Shown here: positions 1-9,138 of the stretch, piece by piece
Numbering within the stretch: the first letter of the stretch is position 1
Layout of the letters: each line of letters starts with the position of its first letter
Assembly (NCBI GenBank): GCA_944376335.1
Contig: CALWCH010000016.1
Coordinates: 1 to 35,455, forward strand
Origin: an uncultured Clostridia bacterium
GTDB lineage: Bacteria; Bacillota; Clostridia; Christensenellales; Borkfalkiaceae
Length of the DNA stretch: 35,455 nt
Reading direction: 5' to 3'
The notes under the pieces: generated by a model
The model's input: the letters and a program-made list of their open reading frames with translations, nothing else
What the model was told of the DNA's origin: nothing
Databases searched by the model: none
Translations under genes and position numbers: made by a program

Positions 1-1290
1 ATCAAGGACAGCTATCGCAAATTGTTCGATACCGTGCTTGTCTGGAAGTTGGACCGCTTCGCCCGCAACCGCTACGACTCCGCCTACTATAAAAACATTC
101 TCAAAAAGAACGGCGTAAAGGTCATTTCCGCGAAGGAGAACATCTCCGACGGTCCCGAAGGCGTGCTGCTCGAATCGATGCTTGAGGGCTGGGCAGAGTA
201 CTATTCGGTCGATCTCTCCGAAAAAATCGGGCGCGGCTTGACGGAAAACGCCTTAAAGGGCAAGATGAACGGCGGCGGTCTGACATTCGGCTATCGCATG
301 AAAGATCAGTGTCTGGAAGTCGATGAAACCACCGCGCCTATCGTCGTAGAAGTATTTACGCGCTATGCCGACGGCGAGAAGATGGCGGATATTGCCAAAG
401 ATCTGACGCGGCGCGGCGTGCGCACGACGAAGGGGAACAAGATCACGCTCAACGTCGTCCACTATCTTCTCAAGAACAGGCGGTATATCGGCGAGTATAA
501 GTTCCGCGACATGACCATTCCCGACGCCATTCCGCCCATCGTTTCCGAGGAGCTTTTTGACCGCGTGCAGGAGATCATGGCACGCAATCAGAAGGCTCCC
601 GCCATGCGTAAGGCGGGGGACGACTACATTTTGACGACAAAACTCTTTTGCGGAAAATGCGGCACGTTTATGGTCGGCGAGAGCGGCAAGAGCCATACGG
701 GGACTGTCCATCGCTACTATAAATGTTCCCACGCCAAGAGGAAGATGGGTTGTGATAAAAAGCCCGTCAAGAAAGATTGGATCGAGGACGCGGCCATTCA
801 CTACATCATGAAGATCGTGATGAATGACGAACTCATCGACCACATCGCCGATGCGATCCTGAACATTCTGGCACAGGAGGGCTCCAAACTGCCGCAGCTC
901 AATGCGAGATTGAAGGATGTGGAGAACGGTATCCAAAATATGCTGAACGCCATTCAGCAGGGCATTCTCACTCCGTCTACGAAAGAACGGTTGGAAGCCT
1001 TGGAACAGGAGCGCGAGGAGATCAAAGTCGCCATTTACAGTGAGGAGCTGCAGAAGCCGAAAATCACGAAGGAGCACATCGCCTTTTGGATCGGCAAATT
1101 CCGCGACACCGATCTCAAAGATATTGCGAGCAGAAAGCGCCTTGTGGAGAGTTTTATCAATGCCATCTTTGTCTATGATGACAAAATCGTCTTCACGTTT
1201 AACTACAAGGACGGATCAAAGACGGCCACGATAGACGAGATCAATGCAGAATTAGGTTCGGATTTGGAGGGAACAACTCCACCAGAATAG
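1..1290 (+). CDS. Large serine recombinase, 5' end cut by window edge
   Basis: Site-specific DNA recombinase of the large serine family, which excises and integrates mobile elements through a phosphoserine-DNA intermediate. The frame is open to base 1, so the N-terminus with the catalytic Ser is outside the window and the TTG at 22 is not a real start. Visible parts are the end of the resolvase domain (VWKLDRFARNRYDS, a conserved segment), the Recombinase domain (roughly residues 80-190 of the visible part), a zinc ribbon with CGKC and a later CSHAKRKMGC cysteine pair, and a C-terminal coiled-coil region with heptad-like Leu/Glu/Lys. A strong terminator follows at once. Such recombinases usually sit at one end of an integrative element, so the element probably lies to the left. 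Family assignment is secure; element type and activity are unknown. Confidence 0.93.
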   Translation: MKDSYRKLFDTVLVWKLDRFARNRYDSAYYKNILKKNGVKVISAKENISDGPEGVLLESMLEGWAEYYSVDLSEKIGRGLTENALKGKMNGGGLTFGYRMKDQCLEVDETTAPIVVEVFTRYADGEKMADIAKDLTRRGVRTTKGNKITLNVVHYLLKNRRYIGEYKFRDMTIPDAIPPIVSEELFDRVQEIMARNQKAPAMRKAGDDYILTTKLFCGKCGTFMVGESGKSHTGTVHRYYKCSHAKRKMGCDKKPVKKDWIEDAAIHYIMKIVMNDELIDHIADAILNILAQEGSKLPQLNARLKDVENGIQNMLNAIQQGILTPSTKERLEALEQEREEIKVAIYSEELQKPKITKEHIAFWIGKFRDTDLKDIASRKRLVESFINAIFVYDDKIVFTFNYKDGSKTATIDEINAELGSDLEGTTPPE

Positions 1291-1326
1291 CGCCGCCGCG
1301 GCTTTTGCCGCGGCGGCGCTTTTTTC
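1289..1326 (+). terminator. Intrinsic terminator after the recombinase
   Basis: A perfect 14-bp stem (AGCGCCGCCGCGGC at 1289-1302 with its complement at 1307-1320), a TTTT loop and a T-run ending at 1326. The stem begins inside the recombinase stop codon. The same two arms occur at 6479-6509. Confidence 0.93.
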
Positions 1327-1613
1327 TGCGTGGAGGCAACAGTCTGTGAAGAAGCTGTCAGGTCACGCGCCCGACGCAAGCAAGGAATGCCCGCTTGCGG
1401 GAGCATTTCGCAGCTGCGGCGCACGAGCCCGCAGGGCGAAGTAGGAGCGGACGGTAACGGACGCGCCGAAGCTCTGCCGAGGGGACCCCTAAGGGGTGTC
1501 GGCAGTGTCCTGTTGTCCCCACCAAATTCAGGACGTCCAAGCAGGGCGTCCTTTTTTGTGGTTTATCGCGATTTCCCCATCCATTTTTCTTTTTTCCGAT
1601 TTTGCAAAACCCC
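1327..1613. other. Hairpin-rich noncoding stretch beyond the recombinase
   Basis: No credible gene. Several small hairpins follow each other: CCCGC/GCGGG at 1390-1401, CTGCGG/CCGCAG at 1414-1434, and CTGCCGA/TCGGCAG at 1474-1505 enclosing CCCCTAAGGGG. The stretch ends in a second terminator-like hairpin at 1530-1557. Open frames on both strands are low-complexity and Arg/Pro/Ser-rich, unlike any family I recognise. It could hold the outer end (att site) of the mobile element or a structured RNA. No promoter is visible inside it. Confidence 0.4.
1530..1557 (+). terminator. Probable intrinsic terminator
   Basis: AGGACG at 1530-1535 pairs with CGTCCT at 1547-1552 over an 11-nt loop, followed by six T to 1557. 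It lies about 230 bp beyond the recombinase terminator, so it may end a separate transcript. The stem is short. Confidence 0.55.
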
Positions 1614-1642
1614 TTGAAAGTTAAGAATGAATGTGTTATAAT
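1614..1642 (+). promoter_or_regulatory. Sigma-A promoter of the GH51 gene
   Basis: -35 TTGAAA (1614-1619), 17-bp spacer, -10 TATAAT (1637-1642) preceded by TG one base upstream (extended -10). The expected start is near 1649, about 25 nt before the ATG at 1674, which has AGGGGG at 1661-1666 as ribosome binding site. Confidence 0.85.
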
Positions 1643-1673
1643 CGGGTCATACAATTTCTAAGGGGGAAATTTC

Positions 1674-3866
1674 ATGAAAAAACTCGTCACTGCGCTGCTT
1701 TCGGGCGTGTTGGCGGCGGGGAGCCTACTCTCCTTTGCCGCCTGTTCCGAGGGCGCAGATCCTACTGCCGACCGTCAGGGCGATAAATTTGCTTCGCCCG
1801 CCGCAACGCTCACGGTGCGTGCTAACAGAGAGCAGCGCACCATCTCCGATGAACTCTTCGGCGTCTTTTTGGAGGACATCAACTACGCGGGCTACGCGCT
1901 CGACGACGACCTCATCGCCAACGGCTCCTTCACCTACCGCGACCCTGTCGACCGCTGGGAGGCAGTAGGCCTCAATGTGCAGGTCACGGAAGGGGAGGGG
2001 GCTCTGCACGAGAACAACCCCGCTTTCGCCGAGCTGGAGATCTATACCACGGAGGCAACGCTGGAAAACGCGGGCTATTCCGTTCTCCCGATGGCGATCA
2101 CCGCGGGCGAAACATACACCTTCTCCGCCTTTCTGCGGGCGGAGGACTACGAGGGCACCTTCACCGCCCAACTGCTTTCGGGCGGAGAATGTGTTGCCGA
2201 GGCAACCTTCCCCGTCGCGGAGAGCGGGGGCTGGGTCAAATACACCGCTCCGCTCACGGCAGGGGTCACGGCGGATGAGGGCGTCACCCTCCGCCTCTCT
2301 TTCTCAAACGGTGGCTATCTCTCTCTCGACAGCGTCTCTCTCGTCACGTCCGAGAACACGGGCGGCATCAAAAATTACCTCTACGAGGCGATCGAGGCGC
2401 TCTCTCCCGCCTTCATCCGTTTCCCGGGCGGCTGCGTCGTCGAGGGCAAGTGGCTCGGCGACGCCGTCTACGACTGGAAGAACTCCGTCGGCGTCAACGG
2501 GCAGGATGAGCTCGCCCCCTTCACCTACACGCAGGTGGACGAGACGGGCGCTTCCGCACAAGTGACGACGTACGGAGAGCCCGCCACGCGCAAGCCCAAC
2601 ACCGACATCTGGCAGAACAGCGCAGAGATCGACTACGAGATGAACTACGGCGTCGGCTTCTATGAGTACTTCCTGCTCTGCGAGAACGTGGGCGCAAGCG
2701 CCGTTCCCGTGCTCAACGTCGGCATCTCCTGCATGATCCAGGACGGCGGCGGCAGCACCCTTCCGGGGCGGTACGGCAACGGTGTGCAAGACTTCATCAA
2801 CGAGGCGCTCGACCTCGTCGCCTTTGCGAAGGGCGACCCGGACTCTTCGGACGCAAACGAGGCAAAATGGGCGCAGGCGCGCGTCAACATGGGGCATCCC
2901 GAACCCTTCGAGATGAACTACCTCGGCATCGGCAACGAGCAGTGGGATTCCCGCTACTACGGCCAGTACCTCGAATTCGTCAACGCCTTCAAGGAGGCAG
3001 AGGCGAGCAATCCGGACCTCTACGGCGGCGTGGAGCTCATCGTGGGTAACGGCGCACAGTTCATCGACTGCGAGAACACAAAGACGGGCGCGCAGGGCCT
3101 TGCCCGCTCGCAGGCCATCCAATACGTCATGATGGGGCTTCTCGACAACATCTCCGACTTCGGCGTTCAGGACCATCACTACTACATGACGCCCGAGGAC
3201 TTCTATTCGAATACCGACCTCTACGACGGCTACTCCCGTGAGGAAGACACGCGCTACGACGTATTCGTGGGCGAGTACTCTGCCAACCAGACGACGGCGA
3301 TCAACACATGGTACACGGCGCTTTCGGAGGCTGCCTACATGACGGGGATCGAGCGCAACGGCGACGTCGTCTGCCTTGCAGCCTACGCGCCCATGTTCGG
3401 CAGCAACGATCGGGGCGTCAACCAGTGGGCGGCGGATATGATGTACTATACGAACACCGCGCTCTCTCTCACGCCCAACTACTATGTGCAGCAGCTCTTC
3501 ATGAACAATCAGGGCGACGTCGTTCCCGAGGCCGAGCTCTCCGCCTTCGAGAACACCGCCTACTACGGCGTGGTGGAGGCGCCCGCGCTCTTTCAGAGCG
3601 TCACCGTCGACAACGAGACGGGCGACATCATCGTCAAGCTCGTCAACGGCGGCGCCACTCCCTTCGATCTCAACATCGCAGTCAAGGGGGCGTCGACGGC
3701 GGGCATCGCCCATGTGACGACGCTGCAGTGCGACGACACGGCGGCGGTCAACACCCTCGGCGCGGAGGCGGTCTCGCCCGAGCGCTACACGCTGGGCGTT
3801 GCAAGCACCTTCGGCTATACGGCAGAGGCATACAGCGTCTCCGTCATCCGCATTTCCACCAAATAA
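1674..3866 (+). CDS. GH51-type alpha-L-arabinofuranosidase lipoprotein
   Basis: Predicted secreted, membrane-anchored enzyme that removes arabinofuranosyl residues from plant polysaccharides such as arabinoxylan or arabinan. 730 residues. A lipoprotein signal peptide (MKKLVTALLS..., lipobox FAAC, Cys24) is followed by a start segment typical of the catalytic fold (ISDELFGVFLEDINYAGYA), an inserted beta-sandwich resembling a CBM4_9 carbohydrate-binding domain (about 90-225), then the TIM-barrel (FIRFPGGCVVEGKW near 245). The probable acid/base is Glu422 in GIGNEQW and the probable nucleophile Glu534 in VFVGEYSAN. A beta-domain ends the protein. It has its own promoter and terminator, so it is monocistronic. 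No sugar regulator or transporter is adjacent, which is unusual for polysaccharide-use genes. Substrate is inferred from family. Confidence 0.88.
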   Translation: MKKLVTALLSGVLAAGSLLSFAACSEGADPTADRQGDKFASPAATLTVRANREQRTISDELFGVFLEDINYAGYALDDDLIANGSFTYRDPVDRWEAVGLNVQVTEGEGALHENNPAFAELEIYTTEATLENAGYSVLPMAITAGETYTFSAFLRAEDYEGTFTAQLLSGGECVAEATFPVAESGGWVKYTAPLTAGVTADEGVTLRLSFSNGGYLSLDSVSLVTSENTGGIKNYLYEAIEALSPAFIRFPGGCVVEGKWLGDAVYDWKNSVGVNGQDELAPFTYTQVDETGASAQVTTYGEPATRKPNTDIWQNSAEIDYEMNYGVGFYEYFLLCENVGASAVPVLNVGISCMIQDGGGSTLPGRYGNGVQDFINEALDLVAFAKGDPDSSDANEAKWAQARVNMGHPEPFEMNYLGIGNEQWDSRYYGQYLEFVNAFKEAEASNPDLYGGVELIVGNGAQFIDCENTKTGAQGLARSQAIQYVMMGLLDNISDFGVQDHHYYMTPEDFYSNTDLYDGYSREEDTRYDVFVGEYSANQTTAINTWYTALSEAAYMTGIERNGDVVCLAAYAPMFGSNDRGVNQWAADMMYYTNTALSLTPNYYVQQLFMNNQGDVVPEAELSAFENTAYYGVVEAPALFQSVTVDNETGDIIVKLVNGGATPFDLNIAVKGASTAGIAHVTTLQCDDTAAVNTLGAEAVSPERYTLGVASTFGYTAEAYSVSVIRISTK

Positions 3867-3870
3867 GCAA

Positions 3871-3897
3871 AAGAGGCGGCGCGTCCGCCTCTTTTTT
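3871..3897 (+). terminator. Intrinsic terminator of the GH51 gene
   Basis: AAGAGGCGG (3871-3879) pairs with CCGCCTCTT (3885-3893) over a 5-nt loop, followed by a T-run. Confidence 0.92.
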
Positions 3898-3934
3898 CTG
3901 CGGCGGCGCATGTGCTCCATTCTTGTGAAATTGT

Positions 3935-3963
3935 TTGACAACGCGGGGCGCATATGATAAAAT
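3935..3963 (+). promoter_or_regulatory. Sigma-A promoter of the M28 peptidase gene
   Basis: -35 TTGACA (3935-3940), 17-bp spacer, -10 TAAAAT (3958-3963) with a TG one base upstream. The -35 starts in the TTG that a naive frame would use as start codon, so the upstream extension of the coding frame cannot be translated from this promoter. Confidence 0.85.
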
Positions 3964-3974
3964 CAAACATTGTT

Positions 3975-4048
3975 GGAGGGGCATTTCTTGCCCCTCCCTG
4001 CCTGCCGCGGCACTTGCAGGCAGCAGCTATGCCCCGCCGCACGCGGGG
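3975..4048 (+). promoter_or_regulatory. Leader with three consecutive hairpins
   Basis: Between the promoter and the ribosome binding site the leader RNA can form three hairpins: GGAGGGGCA/TGCCCCTCC (3975-3983/3989-3997), CTGCCTGC/GCAGGCAG (3998-4005/4016-4023) abutting it, and CCCCGC/GCGGGG (4032-4037/4043-4048). None is followed by a T-run, so this is not a plain terminator. It matches no riboswitch class I recognise. Confidence 0.5.
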
Positions 4049-4069
4049 AATCAACTTTGTGGAGGAACT

Positions 4070-6418
4070 ATGAAAAAAGCCATTCTGGCAGTCAACATCG
4101 TCCTTGCCGTGCTTCTCGTCCTCTTCTTCTCCCTCTCCGTGGGGGATACCGAGGAACTCCCGAGAAAGACGCAGTTCGACACCGCTGCTATGCAGCAGCA
4201 CATCGAAAAGCTCTCGGAAAACGGCCCCCGCTCTCTCTTCGACCCCGAGTCCAACACGGCAGCGCGCGACTACATCATCTCCTGTTTAGAGGCAGACGGC
4301 CTTGTAAACGAGGACACGACGGCATCTCCCGCCTACCTCATTCAGGAGTACACCGCGCACGACGACGAGTATCAGAACTTCTATCTTTCCAACGTCATCG
4401 CGCACATTCCCGCCAACGGCCCCGAGCCCACGGGCAAGGCCATCATGTTCATGGCGCACTACGACTCCGTGCCGATGGGGCAGGGCTCTTCCGACGACGG
4501 CGTCTCGGTCGCCGCCATGCTCGAGGCCATCCACTACTTCACGGCGCAGATGCAAGCGGGCTACACCCTGAACAACGACCTCGTCTTCTGCTTTGTCAAC
4601 GGCGAGGAATTTGGGCTCTACGGCTCCCGCGCCTTCATGGGGCTGGACGGCGAACCGCCCTTTGCAGGCTTCAACAACATCACCGAGCGCATCCGCTTCG
4701 GCGTCAACCTCGAATCGCGCGGCACCTCGGGCACCGTCATCATGTTCGAGACGGCCGCCAACAACTACAACACCATCGAGCTCTTCTCCAAGCTCAATAA
4801 GAGCCTCTTCTCCTGCTCCATCGCAACGCTCGTCTACGACATGATGCCCAACTCCACCGACTTCACCTCCTTCAAAGAGGCGTACCAGGGCATCAACATG
4901 GCGAACATCACCGAGGGCGAAAACTACCACACCCAGAACGACAGCCCCGCAAACGTCGGCAAGGCCTACCTTTCTCAACAGGCGGAGATCGTCTATAACC
5001 TCATCGACGGCATGGGCAGTTACGATTTGGAAAAGCTCTACGAAGCAGACGAGTCTGCCAACTTCTTCACCTACCTCAACGTGACGACGGTCATCTACAA
5101 CGGCGCCGCCAACATCGCCCTCGCCGTCATCGCGCTCGTCCTCATCGTCGCGAATATCCTCCTCCGCGCCCTCTGGCGTAAGGAGAAGGGCGGCCTCAAA
5201 GAGACGGCAGCGGCGTTCGGCGCGCTCATCTTGGCGCTCGTCCTCGCTGCCGCAGCGGCATATGCGTCCTATTTCGTGTTCCAGCTCATCGCCTCCATGT
5301 TCGGCATCATCGATATCCACATGATCGGCACCATCACCTATTCGAGCATCCCCATCGTCATCGGCATCGGCGTTCTAACGCTTTCCATGATCGTCTTTGT
5401 CGTGCACTACGCCTTCAAATCGTGGGGAGTCTCCCTCCGCGCCCTCGTCCGCGCCTTTGCCTACACGCACGCCTTCCTCGGGGCGGTCGTCGCCTTCGTG
5501 CTGCCCGCGGCAGGCTATCTCTTCCTCTTCAGCGGCATTCTTCTCATGGCGAACGAACTCGCCGTCACCCTCATCAAAAAGTTCGACTTTGCGGCCTTCC
5601 ATGGTGAACTTCTCGTCACGGCGCTGTATTTCCCGCTCATCGTGCCCGTCATCTTCCTCGCGACGAGCGCCCTCGGCCTCACGATGGCATACGTCTACGG
5701 GCTCGTCTTTGCCCTCGCCGTGTTCGCGGTCGGCGTCGCCATGACCCCGCTCATGCGCTACTTCAGCTTTGCAACGCTCATCCGCGTCGTCCGCGGCCGC
5801 CCGTCTGCCGTCTCCGCAGCGGAGGGTGCCTCGCACCTTCTGGCCGTCGCCATGCTCATCTTCCTCGTCGTCAGCCTCATTCCCGCCAACGCGAGCGTCA
5901 ACCTGCAGGGCAAGCAGAACATCGCCAAGCTTCCCTACGACGACGCCCTTCTCTATGTGCAGGCGGAGGACGGCACGTTTGAGTACCGCATCTATGATCT
6001 CAACTCCATGCGCGCCCTCCACGACTACGCACCCGAGGGCATGAAGTACACGACCGACCACTACGCGGGAGCGGGGGAGGAGAAGGACATCGCCCTTACC
6101 GTCCTCTCGAAGGCAGAAAACGGCGCGCTCACCGTCCAAAAGACGGACGGCAAGGCGCTCGTCTATCTCACCTTCGCGGCGGCGGAGGGCACCGTCATCA
6201 CCCTTGACGACGGCACGTCCTCGTCCACGCACACGGTGGGGGAGAGCGGCGAACTTGCGCTCACGCTCCACTCGAATTGCACGGTCACCTCGTCGGCGGC
6301 GACGCAGGTGGAGTATCTCGAAGTCGTCCGCGACTATCAGCCCCTCATTCCCGAGAACTATACGGGCGAGGAACAGCTGCACTTCAATCTCTGGCTGACG
6401 GCAGCCTACACGCTGTAA
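4070..6418 (+). CDS. Membrane-anchored M28 family zinc peptidase
   Basis: Predicted zinc-dependent aminopeptidase with a multi-pass membrane C-terminus, 782 residues, laid out like the eukaryotic FXNA/Pff1-type M28 proteases. The ATG at 4070 is chosen because GGAGG (4061-4065) precedes it and an N-terminal membrane anchor (MKKAILAVNIVLAVLLVLFF) follows. Metal-site segments are visible: MAHYDSVPMGQGSSDDG (His and Asp), NGEEFGLYGS (catalytic Glu pair), NLESRG (bridging acidic position) and ENYHTQNDSP (last His). From about residue 345 there are eight or nine hydrophobic segments, then a C-terminal soluble beta-rich domain. The peptidase domain should face outside. Substrate unknown. The gene is preceded by a structured leader. 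Confidence 0.85.
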   Translation: MKKAILAVNIVLAVLLVLFFSLSVGDTEELPRKTQFDTAAMQQHIEKLSENGPRSLFDPESNTAARDYIISCLEADGLVNEDTTASPAYLIQEYTAHDDEYQNFYLSNVIAHIPANGPEPTGKAIMFMAHYDSVPMGQGSSDDGVSVAAMLEAIHYFTAQMQAGYTLNNDLVFCFVNGEEFGLYGSRAFMGLDGEPPFAGFNNITERIRFGVNLESRGTSGTVIMFETAANNYNTIELFSKLNKSLFSCSIATLVYDMMPNSTDFTSFKEAYQGINMANITEGENYHTQNDSPANVGKAYLSQQAEIVYNLIDGMGSYDLEKLYEADESANFFTYLNVTTVIYNGAANIALAVIALVLIVANILLRALWRKEKGGLKETAAAFGALILALVLAAAAAYASYFVFQLIASMFGIIDIHMIGTITYSSIPIVIGIGVLTLSMIVFVVHYAFKSWGVSLRALVRAFAYTHAFLGAVVAFVLPAAGYLFLFSGILLMANELAVTLIKKFDFAAFHGELLVTALYFPLIVPVIFLATSALGLTMAYVYGLVFALAVFAVGVAMTPLMRYFSFATLIRVVRGRPSAVSAAEGASHLLAVAMLIFLVVSLIPANASVNLQGKQNIAKLPYDDALLYVQAEDGTFEYRIYDLNSMRALHDYAPEGMKYTTDHYAGAGEEKDIALTVLSKAENGALTVQKTDGKALVYLTFAAAEGTVITLDDGTSSSTHTVGESGELALTLHSNCTVTSSAATQVEYLEVVRDYQPLIPENYTGEEQLHFNLWLTAAYTL

Positions 6419-6444
6419 GAAAAGACCGCACAAACCATAAGGAA

Positions 6445-6478
6445 GGGCGGCTCCGACTCGGAGCCGCCCCCAAATTTT
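6445..6478 (+). terminator. Intrinsic terminator of the M28 gene
   Basis: GGGCGGCTCC (6445-6454) pairs with GGAGCCGCCC (6460-6469) over GACTC, followed by CCAAATTTT. The T-run is short but the stem is strong. Confidence 0.75.
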
Positions 6479-6509
6479 AGCGCCGCCGCGGCATTGCCGC
6501 GGCGGCGCT
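6479..6509. terminator. Second hairpin between convergent genes, same arms as 1289-1320
   Basis: AGCGCCGCCGCGGC (6479-6492) and its complement (6496-6509) with an ATT loop. Both arms equal those of the recombinase terminator. It lies between the converging M28 and leuS genes and probably serves leuS on the minus strand, although the flanking T/A-run is weak. Confidence 0.65.
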
Positions 6510-6526
6510 TCCAAATATTTAAGCTT

Positions 6527-8956
6527 TTATCCCACAATGAGGTTGACAAGCCTTCCGGGCACCACGATGCACTTTTTCACCGCCTTGCCCTGCATCCTCG
6601 CCTGCACTTCGGGGAGCGACTTCGCCCGCTCTTCGATCTCCTCGTTCGTCATGCCGTTTGCGATCATCGCGCGGCACACGATCTTGCTGTTCACCTGCAC
6701 GGCGTACTCCGTCTCGTCGAGCACGAGCGCCGCCGCATCCTCCTTGGGGTAGTCCTGCGCAAAGACGGACTGTTTGCCGCCCCAGATCTCCCACAGCTCC
6801 TCCGCGGTATGGGGCGCGCAGGGCGCGAGCAGCAGAATGAGATCCTTCACCGTCGCCTTCAGGAGCGTCACGTTCTTCCTTTCGAGCGCGTCGTACTTGC
6901 TTGCGGCGTTCAGAAGCTCCATGAGCCGTGCGACCGCCGTGTTGAAGGAGAACGCCTCCATGTCGCGCGCGACGCGCTGAATGGCAAAGTTGCGCGCATA
7001 GTTGAGCGCCTTCTCGTCCGCGCCGTAGGGCTCGTTCTCGCCTGCCTGTTCGTCCTTCACCTTCAAAATGAGCTTCTCGACGCGGTCCAAAAACTTCGCA
7101 ATGGCCTTGATGCCGTCGTCGCTCCACGGGCCGCCCTCGGTGTAGGAGAAGCCGAACATCAAGTAGAGGCGGAAGGCGTCCGAACCGTACTGCTCCACAT
7201 AGTCATCGGGGGAGACGACGTTGCCGTGCGACTTGCTCATGCGGTTGCCGTCGGGCCCTAAAATGACGCCCTGATGGATGAGCCGCTTGAAGGGCTCGTC
7301 GAAGTCAAGATAGCCCATGTCGCGCAGCGCCTTCGTAAAGAAGCGCGCATAGAGAAGGTGCATGCAGGCGTGCTCCGCGCCGCCCACATAGGTATCGACG
7401 GGCAGCAGCCGATCGACGGCATCGCGGTCAAAGGGCGCGCGGTCGTTGTGCGCGTCCGCATAGCGCAGATAGTACCAGCTCGAGCACACAAAGGTATCCA
7501 GCGTATCGGGATCGCGCATCGCCTCGCCGCCGCACTTGGGGCAAGTAGTGTGCATGAACTTCTCGCACTTGGCAAGGGGAGACTTGCCGTCGGGCTTGAA
7601 TTCCACTTCATAGGGGAGGCGGACGGGGAGGTCCTTCTCGGGCACGGGCACCGCGCCGCAGACGGGGCAGTGCACAACGGGAATGGGTGCGCCCCAATAG
7701 CGCTGACGGGAGACGAGCCAGTCACGCAAGCGGTAATTTACCTTCTTGCCGCCCTTCGAGAGCTTGGAAAGGTGCTTGGAGACCATCTCGCGCGCCTCTT
7801 CGCCCATCAGCCCGTCAAAGGAGAGGGAGTTCACCATGATGCCGTCCTCGGTGTAGGGAAGCACCGTCTCGCCGTTGGGGTTCTCGATGACCTTCAAAAT
7901 GGGGAGGGAATACTTCGTCGCAAAGGCGAAGTCTCTCTCGTCGTGGGCGGGCACCGCCATCACCGCGCCCGTGCCGTACGTCGCAAGCACATAGTCGGCA
8001 AGGTAGATGGGCACCTTCTTCCCGTTCATCGGGTTGACGGCATACGAGCCCGTAAACACGCCCGTCTTTTCGCGCGTCGTCGAGAGGCGGTCAATTTCGC
8101 TCGCCCGCGCCGCATAGTCGATGTATTCCTCCACGGCCGCCATCTGCTCGGGCGTCGCAAGCTTTCTTGCGAGGGGATGCTCGGGCGCCAGCACCACATA
8201 GGTGACGCCGAACGCCGTATCGCACCGCGTCGTAAAGACCCTGATCTTGTCGCCCGTCTCGCATTCGAATTCGATCTCACAGCCCGTGGAGCGGCCGATC
8301 CAGTTGCGCTGCATCGCCTTGGTCTTCTCGGGCCAATCGAGCGTATCCAGCCCGCTCAAGAGCTCGTCGGCATACTCGGTGATCTTGAAGAACCACTGCG
8401 TCAAATTCTTCCGCACGACGGGCGTGCCGCAGCGCTCGCAGCAGTTCTCCACGACCTGCTCATTGGCGAGCACGGTCTGGCAGGAGGGGCACCAGTTGAC
8501 GGGCGCCTCCTTGCGATAGGCAAGGCCCTTCTTATAGAGCTGCAAGAACATCCACTGCGTCCACTTGTAGTAGCTCTCGTCGCACGTCTTAACTTCCTGC
8601 GACCAGTCAAACATCGCGCCCATCGCGCGCAGCTGGCCCTCCATCGTCTCAATGTTCTTCTCGGTGGAGTCCTTGGGGTGGACGCCCGTCTTGATGGCGT
8701 AGTTCTCGGCGGGCAGGCCGAAGGCGTCAAAGCCCATGGGCTGGAATACATTGTAGCCCTGCATGCGCTTGAAGCGCGCGTAGGAATCGGTGGGGCCGTA
8801 GTTGTACCAGTGCCCGATGTGCAGCTTCGCCCCGGAAGGGTAGGAGAACATCTCAAGGACATAGTGCTTGGGTTTGTCGCTCTTCGGATCAAAATGATTG
8901 AACTTCGTCTTTTCCCAAATGCCCTGCCACTTGCGTTCTACCGCTTTGATATCCAT
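6527..8956 (-). CDS. leuS: Leucine--tRNA ligase
   Basis: Class Ia aminoacyl-tRNA synthetase that charges tRNA-Leu in the cytoplasm. 809 residues, a normal bacterial length. HIGH signature at 46-49 ([17 protein letters not shown]), zinc-binding [22 protein letters not shown] near 155-178, CP1 editing domain in the middle, a second Cys cluster ([16 protein letters not shown] and CPKCGG), and the KMSKS loop as RMSKS starting near 572. The ATG at 8956 has a GAGG-type ribosome binding site. The gene is monocistronic with its own promoter and a leader of about 37 nt, which leaves no room for a T-box. Confidence 0.98.
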   Translation of the reverse strand: MDIKAVERKWQGIWEKTKFNHFDPKSDKPKHYVLEMFSYPSGAKLHIGHWYNYGPTDSYARFKRMQGYNVFQPMGFDAFGLPAENYAIKTGVHPKDSTEKNIETMEGQLRAMGAMFDWSQEVKTCDESYYKWTQWMFLQLYKKGLAYRKEAPVNWCPSCQTVLANEQVVENCCERCGTPVVRKNLTQWFFKITEYADELLSGLDTLDWPEKTKAMQRNWIGRSTGCEIEFECETGDKIRVFTTRCDTAFGVTYVVLAPEHPLARKLATPEQMAAVEEYIDYAARASEIDRLSTTREKTGVFTGSYAVNPMNGKKVPIYLADYVLATYGTGAVMAVPAHDERDFAFATKYSLPILKVIENPNGETVLPYTEDGIMVNSLSFDGLMGEEAREMVSKHLSKLSKGGKKVNYRLRDWLVSRQRYWGAPIPVVHCPVCGAVPVPEKDLPVRLPYEVEFKPDGKSPLAKCEKFMHTTCPKCGGEAMRDPDTLDTFVCSSWYYLRYADAHNDRAPFDRDAVDRLLPVDTYVGGAEHACMHLLYARFFTKALRDMGYLDFDEPFKRLIHQGVILGPDGNRMSKSHGNVVSPDDYVEQYGSDAFRLYLMFGFSYTEGGPWSDDGIKAIAKFLDRVEKLILKVKDEQAGENEPYGADEKALNYARNFAIQRVARDMEAFSFNTAVARLMELLNAASKYDALERKNVTLLKATVKDLILLLAPCAPHTAEELWEIWGGKQSVFAQDYPKEDAAALVLDETEYAVQVNSKIVCRAMIANGMTNEEIEERAKSLPEVQARMQGKAVKKCIVVPGRLVNLIVG

Positions 8957-8993
8957 AAAATAAAAGACCTCATTTTATATCGTTATCCTCGCT

Positions 8994-9022
8994 ATTTTAC
9001 ACGTTCGCTAAAATTTTGTCAA
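8994..9022 (-). promoter_or_regulatory. Sigma-A promoter of leuS
   Basis: On the minus strand: -35 TTGACA (9022-9017), 17-bp spacer, -10 TAAAAT (8999-8994). Confidence 0.85.
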
Positions 9023-9056
9023 GCGATATGGCGGCATTGTTGCCCCGCTCGGCAAA

Positions 9057-9095
9057 GGCGAAAGGGGGAGGGCGAAAGGGGGCGCGAAGCGGGGG
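9057..9095 (+). other. G-tract cluster upstream of leuS
   Basis: Two copies of GGCGAAAGGGGG (9057-9068 and 9071-9082) followed by a further GGGGG (9091-9095). Four G-runs of 3 to 5 are separated by loops of 1, 5 and 8 nt, which fits a potential G-quadruplex on the plus strand. It begins 35 bp beyond the leuS -35 box. Confidence 0.45.
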
Positions 9096-9138
9096 AGAAG
9101 ACTATAAAACTGACACGGTGTCGTCAGAAAAACTGCAT

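Noticed and set aside
1510-1530. tRNA 3' end suggested by CCCCACCA
   Set aside because: No cloverleaf arms or T-loop upstream; chance match.
1330-1617. 95-residue open frame after the recombinase
   Set aside because: Arg/Pro/Ser-rich, no ribosome binding site, runs through a terminator hairpin; composition is that of noncoding GC-rich DNA.
2304-3953. Long minus-strand frame (549 residues) opposite the GH51 gene
   Set aside because: Antisense shadow caused by high GC at third codon positions; the plus-strand frame has signal peptide, domains, promoter and terminator.
3935-4069. N-terminal extension of the M28 frame from TTG 3935
   Set aside because: That TTG is the first part of the -35 box, so the codon is not transcribed.
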